A stretch of DNA of 64,000 bases, taken from the NCBI RefSeq assembly GCF_020085105.1, contig NC_058061.1, forward strand, positions 1,291,784-1,355,783. Direction: 5' to 3'. Position 1 is the stretch's first letter. The number at the start of each line of letters is the position of its first letter. Origin of the DNA: Siniperca chuatsi (taxonomy: Eukaryota > Chordata > Actinopteri > Centrarchiformes > Sinipercidae). The notes under the pieces are model-generated. The model was not told where the DNA came from and did not search any database. It was given only the letters and a program-made list of their open reading frames with translations. A program made the translations under genes and the position numbers. Shown here one piece after another: positions 1 to 12,200 of this stretch.

Positions 1-609
1 AACGCTTGAAAACGTGGATTTTGCCCCGGTGCGTTATGCCACATTAATGTCACGCGTGGCTCACCTTCATTTACGGTTTCCGACTTGTGGCTTTTTGTTC
101 ACGACGGCATCCAAGTTGTAATTACACTCGGGGAAACTCAGATTTTTTTTTTTTACGAAAGCTCTGATGCATCTGACTTGGCGCTGAATAAAAATCACAC
201 AGTAAAGATTCATGATCAGCTTTTAGCCTCGCCGTTGCCATGGCGACGTCTCCTCTGTACCCACTAAAAGCCAGATGAGTGATGACAACAACAGAGCTTC
301 ATTCAATGAAAAGCGTTTTCTTTTCTTCTGCACTGGGAACATAACGAGGCAGTCTGTCTGATGTGTGGGATGAATGTCCTCACACATCCTCTCCGCTCCG
401 TCTGTCTGAGGTCAGAACCACGACGAAGAACTCTCAGCAGCTTCGGCTCAGCATCGCACGTGGAAAACTGCTTCATTTCAGCTTCACAAACAGCTCTGAC
501 ATGTTTAAAATACCTGGACTGAGACGGAACAAGCTGCTGACTGTCCATCATCAGCACATGGCTAACAGAGCACTAGCAGGGCTCAGCTATCAACTATCCG
601 ACATCCAGG
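1..609. other. unassigned sequence (probable rab40b intron 3)
   Basis: No exon, RNA gene or recognisable repeat family except a short T-run near 145. The Rab40 exon that should follow exon 3 is not here. Confidence 0.4.
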
Positions 610-2998
610 AAACACAGCTAGCATAACATTAGCTGGGCTAAAATACTGTTAATCCAAGGCCAGCTAACAGAGAACACAGCTAGCATAACATTAGCTGGGC
701 TAAAATACTGTTAATCCAGGACCAGCTAACAGAGAACACAGCTAGCATAACATTAGCTGGGCTCAACTCCTGTTAATCCAAGACCAGGTAACAGAGAACA
801 CAGCTAGCATATCATTAGCTGGGCTAACATACTGTTAATCCAAGGCCAGCTAACAGAGAACACAGCTAGCATAACATTAGCTGGGCTAAAATACTGTTAA
901 TCCAAGGCCAGCTAACAGAGAACACAGCTAGCATAACATTAGCTGGGCTCAACTCCTGTTAATCCAAGACCAGCTAACAGAGAACACAGCTAGCATAACA
1001 TTAGCTGGGCTCAACTCCTGTTAATCCAAGACCAGCTAACAGAGAACACAGCTAGCATAAAATTAGCTGGGCTAAAATACTGTTAATCCAAGGCCAGCTA
1101 ACAGAGAACACAGCTAGCATAACATTAGCTGGGCTAAAATACTGTTAATCCAAGGCCAGCTAACAGAGAACACAGCTAGCATAACATTAGCTGGGCTAAA
1201 ATACTGTTAATCCAAGGCCAGCTAACAGAGAACACAGCTAGCATAACATTAGCTGGGCTCAACTCCTGTTAATCCAAGACCAGCTAACAGAGAACACAGC
1301 TAGCATAACATTAGCTGGGCTCAACTCCTGTTAATCCAAGACCAGCTAACAGAGAACACAGCTAGCATAAAATTAGCTGGGCTAAAATACTGTTAATCCA
1401 AGGCCAGCTAACAGAGAACACAGCTAGCATAACATTAGCTGGGCTAAAATACTGTTAATCCAAGGCCAGCTAACAGAGAACACAGCTAGCATAACATTAG
1501 CTGGGCTCAACTCCTGTTAATCCAAGACCAGCTAACAGAGAACACAGCTAGCATAACATTAGCTGGGCTCAACTCCTGTTAATCCAAGACCAGCTAACAG
1601 AGAACACAGCTAGCATAAAATTAGCTGGGCTAAAATACTGTTAATCCAAGGCCAGCTAACAGAGAACACAGCTAGCATAACATTAGCTGGGCTAAAATAC
1701 TGTTAATCCAAGGCCAGCTAACAGAGAACACAGCTAGCATAACATTAGCTGGGCTAAAATACTGTTAATCCAGGACCAGCTAACAGAGAACACAGCTAGC
1801 ATAACATTAGCTGGGCTCAACTCCTGTTAATCCAAGACCAGGTAACAGAGAACACAGCTAGCATATCATTAGCTGGGCTAACATACTGTTAATCCAAGGC
1901 CAGCTAACAGAGAACACAGCTAGCATAACATTAGCTGGGCTAAAATACTGTTAATCCAAGGCCAGCTAACAGAGAACACAGCTAGCATAACATTAGCTGG
2001 GCTCAACTCCTGTTAATCCAAGACCAGCTAACAGAGAACACAGCTAGCATAACATTAGCTGGGCTCAACTCCTGTTAATCCAAGACCAGCTAACAGAGAA
2101 CACAGCTAGCATAAAATTAGCTGGGCTAAAATACTGTTAATCCAAGGCCAGCTAACAGAGAACACAGCTAGCATAACATTAGCTGGGCTAAAATACTGTT
2201 AATCCAAGGCCAGCTAACAGAGAACACAGCTAGCATAACATTAGCTGGGCTAAAATACTGTTAATCCAAGGCCAGCTAACAGAGAACACAGCTAGCATAA
2301 CATTAGCTGGGCTCAACTCCTGTTAATCCAAGACCAGCTAACAGAGAACACAGCTAGCATAACATTAGCTGGGCTCAACTCCTGTTAATCCAAGACCAGC
2401 TAACAGAGAACACAGCTAGCATAAAATTAGCTGGGCTAAAATACTGTTAATCCAAGGCCAGCTAACAGAGAACACAGCTAGCATAACATTAGCTGGGCTA
2501 AAATACTGTTAATCCAAGGCCAGCTAACAGAGAACACAGCTAGCATAACATTAGCTGGGCTCAACTCCTGTTAATCCAAGACCAGCTAACAGAGAACACA
2601 GCTAGCATAACATTAGCTGGGCTCAACTCCTGTTAATCCAAGACCAGCTAACAGAGAACACAGCTAGCATAAAATTAGCTGGGCTAAAATACTGTTAATC
2701 CAAGGCCAGCTAACAGAGAACACAGCTAGCATAACATTAGCTGGGCTAAAATACTGTTAATCCAAGGCCAGCTAACAGAGAACACAGCTAGCATAACATT
2801 AGCTGGGCTAAAATACTGTTAATCCAGGACCAGCTAACAGAGAACACAGCTAGCATAACATTAGCTGGGCTCAACTCCTGTTAATCCAAGACCAGGTAAC
2901 AGAGAACACAGCTAGCATATCATTAGCTGGGCTAACATACTGTTAATCCAAGGCCAGCTAACAGAGAACACAGCTAGCATAACATTAGCTGGGCTAAA
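610..2998. repeat. 62-bp minisatellite with 17-unit higher-order period
   Basis: About 38 head-to-tail 62-bp units, in register at 661, 723, 785 and on to 2955. Each holds the inverted pair CAGCTA/TAGCTG around GCATAACAT. Units fall into five variants: TAAAATAC/AAGGC, the same with CCAGGAC, CTCAACTCC/AAGAC, one with CAGGTAAC and ATATCATT, and one with ATAAAATT. The CCAGGAC variant recurs at 661, 1715 and 2769, so the variant order repeats every 1054 bp (17 units). Confidence 0.97.
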
Positions 2999-3420
2999 CT
3001 ACGTAAATCCAGCAGGTAACATATCACAAAGATATCACAGCAGGGCTAAATTTTAGCGACAGGGCACAAAGCTAACTCAGCATTAGCAGGGTTAAGCTAT
3101 CAGTCATGCAACTTCAGCTACACAAAGCTAACTCAGCATTAGCAGGGTTAAGCTATCAATAATCCAACTTCAGCTACACAAAGCTAACTTAGCATTAGCA
3201 GGGCTAAGCTGCCAGCAATGCAGTATCAGATAACAGAGCACATCGCTAACATAACATCAACTGGTCTAAAATCCCGGTAATGCAACGTCAGCTAGTAGGA
3301 CATATAGCTAACATTAGCTGGTAACTACCAGCAAACCAACATTAGCTAATTATTACCTAAATCTAACTCAACATTAGCTCGGCTAAGATAGCAGTTAGCA
3401 GGGCAACCCCTGCTGCTTGA
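2999..3420. repeat. degenerate extension of the GCTAAC/TTAGC repeat
   Basis: Irregular copies of CACAAAGCTAACTCAGCATT and related blocks, about 56 bp apart at first and then diverged. It looks like an older, decayed edge of the neighbouring 62-bp array. Confidence 0.7.
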
Positions 3421-3461
3421 CAAAGAAAAAAAAAAACCCCAATTTTTCAAACAGCCTATTA

Positions 3462-3550
3462 AACTCTTTCGTTACAGCTGCTCACTGTCACGTCAGTCAC
3501 ACAGGAACAGAAGCACTAATAGAATAGAAATAGAAATAATAATAAAATAA
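3462..3550 (-). mobile_element. Rex1-like LINE 3' fragment
   Basis: AAACTCTTTCGTTACAGCTG followed by CTCACTGTCACGTCAG matches the 3' UTR of the better preserved Rex1 copy at 35763. The terminal ATTGATCCCC tail is missing. Confidence 0.5.
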
Positions 3551-3814
3551 GTCCGCTAAAGTTACTCAGGCTTTATAAGAAAAGCTGAAAGTTGTAACAC
3601 GTTGGCGCATGCGCACATGTAATCATATATATTATAATGAAGCTCAAAACCGTCCAGAAGAAGAAAGCTAACCTTTAATGTGCAGCAGAGCTCAAACTTG
3701 ACTCCACAGCGGCTAGCTGCGCAGCATCGTTTTAGTGTTACAGCCTCTGAGACGTGCGTGTCTCACAGGTAACACATGGGACTGCACAGGTGTGGCAGCA
3801 TGAAAGGAACTTAC

Positions 3815-3875
3815 CTGTGCTCCTCTGGAATAGGACCTGAAGATAGTGCAGAATCGTCCCTGGCCAGACGTGTCC
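3815..3875 (-). CDS. rab40b: rab40b coding exon 3
   Basis: 61-bp exon completing Trp and encoding [20 protein letters not shown], the Rab40 version of the G3/switch-II region. The acceptor is ctgcttcag and the donor gtaagttcc. An L1 insertion begins about 115 bp upstream of the acceptor, inside intron 2. Confidence 0.92.
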
Positions 3876-5744
3876 CTGAAGCAGCACAGAGAACAACAAG
3901 TCAGGGGTTGAGACATAAGGGTCAAAGGTCAAGCTACTTCACACAGACGCTAACGTTTAAATTGACACGCACCTTTAAAAAGGTAAACATTAGGGGACTT
4001 TCAACAATGTATGTAAAAAAGAGGTGGGAAAAAGAAGCTAATATAAAAATGAGCGAAGATGACTGGTCAAATATATGCAGGACACTATCTACCACCTGTA
4101 GCTCAGGTCTGTGGAGGGAATTCACCTGGAAAAACATTTTAAGGTTCTTTATAACCCCTAATATAAAAATGGCACAGAGTAACAATCCTGAACATGGTCG
4201 GTGTTGGAGAATGTGTGGTAATATGTCTGCTGGTCACTTCCATATCTTTTGGGAATGTCCTATTATTTCTTCGTATTGGATAGAGGTGGTGAAGGCAATT
4301 AGGTCAATATTTGGCTCAGAGCTCGAGTTTAATTTCAGTGTTATATATTTAGGAAATCTACCAACAGGGCTGAGGAAGTCAGTTAGATATTTGTTACAAA
4401 TACTTTTAGCAGGTAGCAAGAAAGCAATAACCAGGAAATGGCTATGTAAAGATTCCCCGACAATTGCTGAATGGATAGAAATAATTAAGGAAATTTACGT
4501 TATGGAACGTTTAACTTTCTCTCTGAGACCCAAAAGAAATGTGAAGCATATTGGGAAAAATGGACATCTTATCTGAATACAAATTGAGATGTATAAGTCT
4601 TTATTTATGTATTTTTATTCATTTCTTTCCCTTTTCTTTTCCTCTTCTTATGTTTTATTTGATGTTGAGCGCTTATGTTAACCTATGATGATTTTGCCTG
4701 ATGTAAAAAAAAAAAAAAAAAAAAAAAAAGGTAAACATTTAGTCTTTTCACCTTCTGAGGAAACTTACTGGAGTATCTTCACCATCTAAACAAACACTTA
4801 AACATTCCTGTTTCGAAACTACAGGCCAAGACGTCCGATTCAGGTCCGAGACCGGATCCAAATATGTGTCGCTGCATATCATGTCCCTTCTGAACAACGC
4901 GCTCGTGTTTTTACACATTTCCTCGCTGTCGTACGTTTCAGGTCCCGGACGTTGCAGCAGCAGCAGCAATGTTTGGACAGACTCGTGTCCTGAAAACAAA
5001 AAACACTTGACACTCGACTTTAACTTGAACATCGATGACTTGAACTCGATTTCCTCCCCGCGCCCAAAAAATGGAGAAAAAAAAAAAAAGCGTGCCGCGA
5101 ATCAGCTTCTCACTTTCCAGCCAATCGCGTTGCAGAGCAGGAGGTAAACGTGTCAGCAGACAGACAAATAACGACTTGAAACACAAGTCCCGGACTTAAC
5201 TTGAGACTCGTTGACTCTGGTCCTGACTCGGGACTTCGTTGCAAAATGAAAGCCTCGATCGCACTCGACGCTGACAGAAACCACGACCTGGCCTCAGGAC
5301 TTATTTTAGCTGTCCTCTTTTCTTGCATCGTTCTGTATGAAATGTGGCGTTTAAATAAAGTTGTATGTCGTTGTTATTTTGGAATGACAGTTTTCGCTGT
5401 GGGCCTTTTCTCTGTGAAAAGAGAGCGTGCTTCCCCACAGCAGAGCTGAATACCAGAGCAGTGTTTTGGTTGGCTCGGGAGGACGCTCGCTGGCTGCTGG
5501 CCTGCTGCTTCTGACCGGGCCAGAGCGAAGCCGGTCTGTGAAAGTCAGGTGGTCCAACAAAACCAGAAGGATTCATCGTGAACGGGTACGGAGAGACGCC
5601 ATCTGCTGCCATCAGCGGGACTGAACTCATTTACAAGAGTCAGAACAGAAAGTGACGGTGAAGCATCCCGAAACAGGAGTTATGTGTGTGTGTTGTTGTT
5701 GTGACGGTGCTCAAAGTGTGTGTAGCCAGGCAAAGGGCGCGCAC

Positions 5745-5784
<40 letters not shown>

Positions 5785-5907
5785 CTAAAGCGTCTCATCC
5801 GCTTAAACATCAAACAAAGTTTCAGATTAATAATTTAATATTGACTCGGCTAAAAAGCAAAACCGCTCTAAAAATACCTCCGAGAGGGCTGCGAGGTTAG
5901 AGCCATG

Positions 5908-5971
<64 letters not shown>

Positions 5972-7584
5972 TCTATAATCCCTCCCACGTCTTTCTTCTC
6001 TGAGTGAGTGTGTGGAGGTTTTAAAACATGGACGTCTACATGCAACACACGTGCGTTACTTGCCTTTTTGTCGCCGCGGCGGTGAGACTGTTTGTGTTCA
6101 GACGGCTGTTGTAACACAGTCAGACGTTTGTGTGTCTTTTTATTTTTATTCCGTCCTTTCAGAAGAGGCTGCAGGCTGATTTGAAAGTCTGATAGGACGG
6201 GGCCTTCCAGCGCAGCTGCATTGCAAAAAAGGACTTTGCTAATCATGAGTCAGTGTGAGATGACCTGCAGAGTTGCAGGTTGCATGGAAAAGTCCTCCGC
6301 TGATTCATCAGCTCACGACGGACAGTTTAAAGAAAGGATCTAATTCTTCCTTGTCAAAACCTGGCGCCTACATTACCCACAATGCAACTCTTCCTCTGAC
6401 TGTTGGGTGTGAGGTTGTGGTGTGTTATGCTAGCAGCGGCTAACGCAGCCTGCGTCAGAAAGCAGCGAGCCCGGCAGACCTCCGCGGCTCGCCGCTTTCT
6501 GACGCCGCAGTTTCTAACCTGTCGCCTTCGGCCCCCGGCCGACGCTGACGCCGACTCGAGTGACATCACCTGAGGACGTTTATCGGACTCCGCTCGGCTC
6601 CCTCTGAGACTCCGAAGGCTTCGTACAACCTTTAAAAACATCTGCAGTAGAACTCAACACCTGGAAACACCTGGAGACAAACGCTGAGGTGGAAAATAAA
6701 GAGTTCACCTGTCAGGTCTCTTGGTGTCCCGACAGACTCCTTTAGACCACTTAGTGTTCTCGTACAGTCCCGTACGAGCGTGTCACCGCTGCTCGCTGAC
6801 CGCATTAATCCGACCTAACAAGCGCACAGCAAGTTAGGTCGATGCTTTGGCCTCCCAACACCTCTAACACTCGCTAATTAACACCTCGCATCTCGTTCGT
6901 TTGAGCAGAAATGTGAAAGCCACAGTCTGCGATTTCAGGTCGAGCTGTGTGCTGGGAAGAAAGCGCGTTTCCCAAAACGCTGAGTCATTCCTTTAAGCCG
7001 CCGTAAATAAATTCCTAACTTGTGTAGGAAAAACTGCTTTTACACAAACAGAGACGGCAGAGAGCTACATGTTCTCACCGAACTCGGGTAAAACCATCAT
7101 CCAGCCACAAAGATAACGAGCAGTCATCACTTTTCAATCAATATACTGTAAACTCCATTCACCTCCATTGTTTTTGCTCAGTGCTTCTGTTCCTGTGTGC
7201 GCTGGCGTGACAGCGAGCGGCTGTGACGAAAGAGTTTCCCCTCGGGGATCAATCAAGTGTTTCTGACTCTGAAAGCTCAGACGGATATCAAATAAAACCA
7301 AAGCCGTCTGACTGGAGTGACGAGAGAAAATGTGATTTTGGGCGATTTGGGTGAACTGTCACTTTAAAGAAAAGCCTTTGCCAAACCGTAGAAACCAAAC
7401 GGTCAGCTGGAGGCACAGGAATAAGACCGAACTGTCCTTAACGTTTGGAAACACAGGCAGCTGCTGCCAACATGTCCGCCGGAGGCCGCGTCACCTGAAA
7501 CAGCTGTTTATCCAGTCCAGCGGCCGCACACGCTTCCTGTTTATCTCTGGTCCAAACTCTCTGCTGCTGAAGATCACATGATCT

Positions 7585-7621
<37 letters not shown>

Positions 7622-8999
7622 CGTCGACAGTACCAGAGCTGCAGCTTGACTCTCCTCCCGTCCAGAAGGATGGTGGTCGTCTTGTAGTCGATTCCTGAAA
7701 CAAAACAGGACGAATAATAAAACACGAGTTATAAGAAACAAAAGCAACAGATACAGACGAGGAAGAAGAAAAGAAACCCGACGTGACGCTTTTTGCCGAA
7801 AATGTTTGAAACCAGCGATGAAGGTTCGGTTCAGACGAACTCTGGTATGTTTGCCCGTTTGGGTCGGGGTGCTGAAGCTCGTTCCTCATGAGCACAGGCG
7901 TGAAAGCGCCCGAACAGCAGTTTGTCTTTCGTTTGCTTTCGCACCACAAACTAACTGTTTGCGTGGAAGCAGACTCAGATCCTGCAGATCCTAACAGACC
8001 AAACACCAGAGTCCTGAATCCAGATGGACTGAATATATATTGTGCCAGATCCTTTTGGTAACTTCGACAGCGTAGGAAGCACTCCTGTCTTTTACTTCAG
8101 TAAACGCAGAAATATCATAATGTGACGAGAATAACGGTTCTGACAAAACGCAGGGCGAACTGTGGAGGCGGCGTGACGGCAGTGGAAACGTGCGAGGAGG
8201 CACAGTTAGATGCTGATTAGCCTGACGTGTCGGGGGACACTCAATAATGTCAGTTACAGAGAAATGTCTTAGCTAACATTAGCCACCATAGCACTTAGCT
8301 ACCGGTCATTCCAGACCAGGCGAGGCTGCAGCGAAGCCTGCAGCAGAGCGGCGGCGTGCACAGGAACCACATCAGTCCACACACCGCCGGCCCCGGCCCT
8401 TATGAGCAGAATGAACCGCCACACTTGGCTGTGCGTCCTTCTCGTCTGCCGTTACAGCGGCCCGAGCAACACTTGAGCATCGAGGTTTGGTTGCGTCGCT
8501 GACAGAAGTTAAATCTTTGTTGCTTCATCACTTGTGTTGTTTATTAGTTGCAGAGTTGTTGTCAGTTTCACCAAAAACCTCCCCGACGTCACTGACCGTC
8601 ACTGTTCTGTGATGAGACATCAAATCTGACAACAAAGTCTGACAATATTTCTAATAAAATGCATTTTGTAACTTTTTAATCTAGGCGAACCTAAACTCTG
8701 TCTGTGTGTGTAAGTCCTCCCTGGTTATTCTGAAAAAGACAATGTTACGGACTGAAAGGGTTTTAAATAGCGTCACTGTAAGGATGTTTCACGGGGATTA
8801 GAACCAGCAACTTCTCGGCCTCCATCCCCGCTGTTTCCTCTGACAGCAGATTAGGAAGAGTCTCATCCTTCCAACCGGGACGGCCACGGATTTACTTCAG
8901 TATTTCAGAGATTTGTACCAGCGCCCGCCAGCTTCAGACAAACACACAGTTCATCACTGACGCCGAGTTATTCAAAACATCCTCTACATGGCCATCCTG

Positions 9000-9040
<41 letters not shown>

Positions 9041-9178
9041 ATTAGCTGTTAATATCAGGCTGCTGTCACACGAGTCCCGGCAGGAACAAAAGCAGCGTCT
9101 CTTTTATAACAGTAATTATCAGGAGCTGTCTGCAAGTAACGACACTCCACTGTGATGTTTCAACAATGGCTGCCAAGT

Positions 9179-9209
<31 letters not shown>

Positions 9210-12200
9210 GATACATATGTTATGTAAATGCTCTCGACTGCAGCTCGCTGCTTTGCTGTGCAGAAGAGCTCAGAGTTACCATGAGTTACAGTAACACAAG
9301 CAGAGATGCTGCCTTAAGGCCCGGCCACCTCTGTTTACCTGGTGAGCTTACACCAGCAAAACCAGTTCACCTTTAGTTGTCGATCGAAGGTAAACTGGTT
9401 CGCACTAAAGGCCCGGTCGTCACCAAGTGGCGCGGCTAAATTCATCCGCACGTCTTTGCAAACTATGTAGCTCTGGAGGCTTAGTGATCTAGTTAGTTGG
9501 TGAATTATAGCTGGCAAGCTAACTGCTAACACGCTAGTAGCTCCTCAAGCTTCTTCCTATTTTCTCTGTACCGGACCGTTGACTGACATCTGTTCTCAGG
9601 ACTGTTCATCATTTTATTTAACAACAAGTTATTGAAGAAGGAAAAAAAGCTCGCTAACTGACAGTTAGCGAGGTCATTAACGCAGTCACTAACAGGACAA
9701 TAAGTTCACACAGTTGTATCACAAGTCACAAGATGTCTCACAACTGTAAACCATTCATCGACGAGTTAGTCCGCTGATCACGGTGATTACATGGAAATAA
9801 ACTGATTCCACCATTTTGTAGAAAGAAACGTCAGGGGGAATAAGAGCTATTGTGACCGACTAGTGTTCGCATGTTCCCGGCTGGCTAGCATGTTAGCGGC
9901 TAGCTCACCAGCAGGAAGTATCAGAGGACGAGACAGAGACTTCAGACTATCAGAGCGAAGAGAGGAGGGAGGTCTGAACAAGAGAACAGGACGTGATATG
10001 ATCGGAGTTATTCTGGGAGGAAAGCAACACACCAGTCCAACCTACACACATATACATGTTCAAGTTATCACACACACACACACACTCACGCAGACACACA
10101 CAGGCATGCATGATGCATGAAGCATCTTGGGAAAGTGGCGTTACGTAAGAGGCTGGAACAGTGAGGTTTGTTGACAGACGTCAAAACAGTTTGCAGCTGC
10201 CTGCTGGGTGTGTGTGTGTGTGTTTCATGTTCTTATATCCTGGTGGGGACTTTAACCTGACTGCACACTACCTCGTGGGGACTTGTGTCACTGTGGGGAC
10301 AAACACTGAGGTCTGAATGTGTGTGTGTGTGATGGTGGGGGTCTACCAAAGGACTAAGCCAGTGATTTACAAGATAATTCTGGACTGCTAAAACTCTTAT
10401 TATATTAGTTTTGTTTAAAATTTCTAATCAGTAATTTTAACAATATACTCAGAAAGTTAACTGCTGAGCTTTGGTAACATGAAACATGTGGTAACATGGT
10501 GAAACAGCTAAATAAAAGTGTGATGGGGCAAGTTTTAGCCGTGCTAGCAGCGTGGCTCTATGGATGGTAACGTCTGTCTGTCTGTCCACCACTTTGATCC
10601 AGACTGAAGCATCTCAGCAGCTGCTGGACTGTGATGAGACGTGCTTCATCGTTCATGCTCCCCTCAGGATGAACTGTAATCACTCTGCTGATCCTCTGAC
10701 TTTCCATCTAGCGCCACCATCAGGTCGACATGTTAACGCGTCCGACACTTTGGTTTCTGACCAAACACCTGCAGAGCTGATGGCGCTCCCATCAGCCTCA
10801 GCTGTGTTTACTGCTAACTAGCTAATGTTAGCATGCAAACATGCTAAACTAAGATGGTGAACATGGTAAACATACCTGCTAAACATCAGCATGTTAGCAT
10901 TGTCACTGTGAGCATGTCATAATACAGATGTTAGCATTTAGCTCAAAGCCCTGCTGTGGCTAAGTACAGCCTCACAGAGCTGCTAGCACGGCTGCAGACT
11001 CTAAAAACAGCGCAGGGGGCGTGTTGCTTCAGGTACCGCTGAGACATGAAATACAGTTTGAGTAACAGATCGGTGAATTTGAAGGCTTCTCAGACACCAG
11101 CAGTTCATGATGCTATAAGAGATAAAGTCGGTCTGAACGTGGCCTTGGCTTGTGAACTGTTTTCCAGGCAGTCAATGGTTGAAGTTCACTTCCAAATTGT
11201 TCAAAAATGTGCTTGAGACTTGTTTCGGTAAGCTGATCCATCACACTGAACATCGTATCCGCTAACTCCAGCTGCCACATAAACTAAAATATTGACCTCT
11301 GACATGTGGTGTGACAGAGAGTAGAAAGTCTCCTAAATGTAATATTCAGTATCAGAACCTCTGTCTAACATCACGTTCAGCCCTCCCGTTTCACCTAAAA
11401 TAACCTTCCATGTTTCATTATCCTAACACCGGGTGGTTCGTCACCGTCACTCTGTCCTCGCCTTCCTCCATCTGTCCGTCTCTCACCTCTCAACCATCTG
11501 CCACCTTTCCTCACTTCATGTCTCCAACCGGCTTCCTGTTCTCATTTGCACTCACAAACACAAACACAAATACAAAATGTTCAGCGCATCTTCTTCTTAA
11601 ATATATGCCGCTAACCCGGTGATTAGCCCCACTAATCGTACATTAGCTTGTTCTGTGGTGGCTTAATCTTGCTAACGTTATGTTAGCTTACGTTTTTTTT
11701 TTTAACTGTTTTTGGACTTTGCCACTAGCTAAACTATGCTAAAATTACGTTAGCTGAGTCCTGCAATTACTTAATGCAGCTATCGTTAGCTTCCTGTCCT
11801 GTTAGCTGACAATGAATGAACAATGTCAGTCAGTTAATTTAATCACAACACGTGCTAATTATTATTTATTTACACAGAAAACATTTAACAGCTCCGAGCT
11901 CCAGCTGAAATGACCACGTGTCGTCCAAACACTAAAGTGAGATGCTGATTAAAGATAAATAAATCTCTGTATTTTTCATGCACTAGCCAAGGTCACCCTC
12001 TGTATGAGTGGGATCACACATCCAGAGGAATGAGTCAGCCTCTCCTGGCAACACCGACAGCATCTCCACCTTCTTCATCATTATACCCCCACCGAGCTGC
12101 TCTCAGCGCGAGCTCGCACACACTCGCACATTCGTCAAGTCTCCCTGAGGCTCGACTCTCAGGGATTTCAAAAGGTTCAGCTGAGAAAATGGAAGACTGG

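Larger units (their letters stand above)
4740..7140. other. rab40b intron 2, no gene
   Basis: Contains an ACTTGA/GACTCG-rich stretch (about 5000-5230) resembling a fish interspersed repeat, two dinucleotide runs, and a GC-rich patch at 6420-6620. None of the short open frames resembles a known protein. Confidence 0.4.

Noticed and set aside
610-2998. CRISPR-like array
   Set aside because: Units are contiguous tandem repeats without unique spacers, in a vertebrate genome.
4748-5032. 94-codon minus-strand frame
   Set aside because: No recognisable domain, splice sites or conservation signal; overlaps other open frames.
5201-5630. 82- and 109-codon open frames
   Set aside because: They are antisense to each other and partly in ACTTGA-rich repeat sequence; no support.
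5827-6246. 139-codon frame with a His/Thr run
   Set aside because: Created by the (GT)n microsatellite on the opposite strand.
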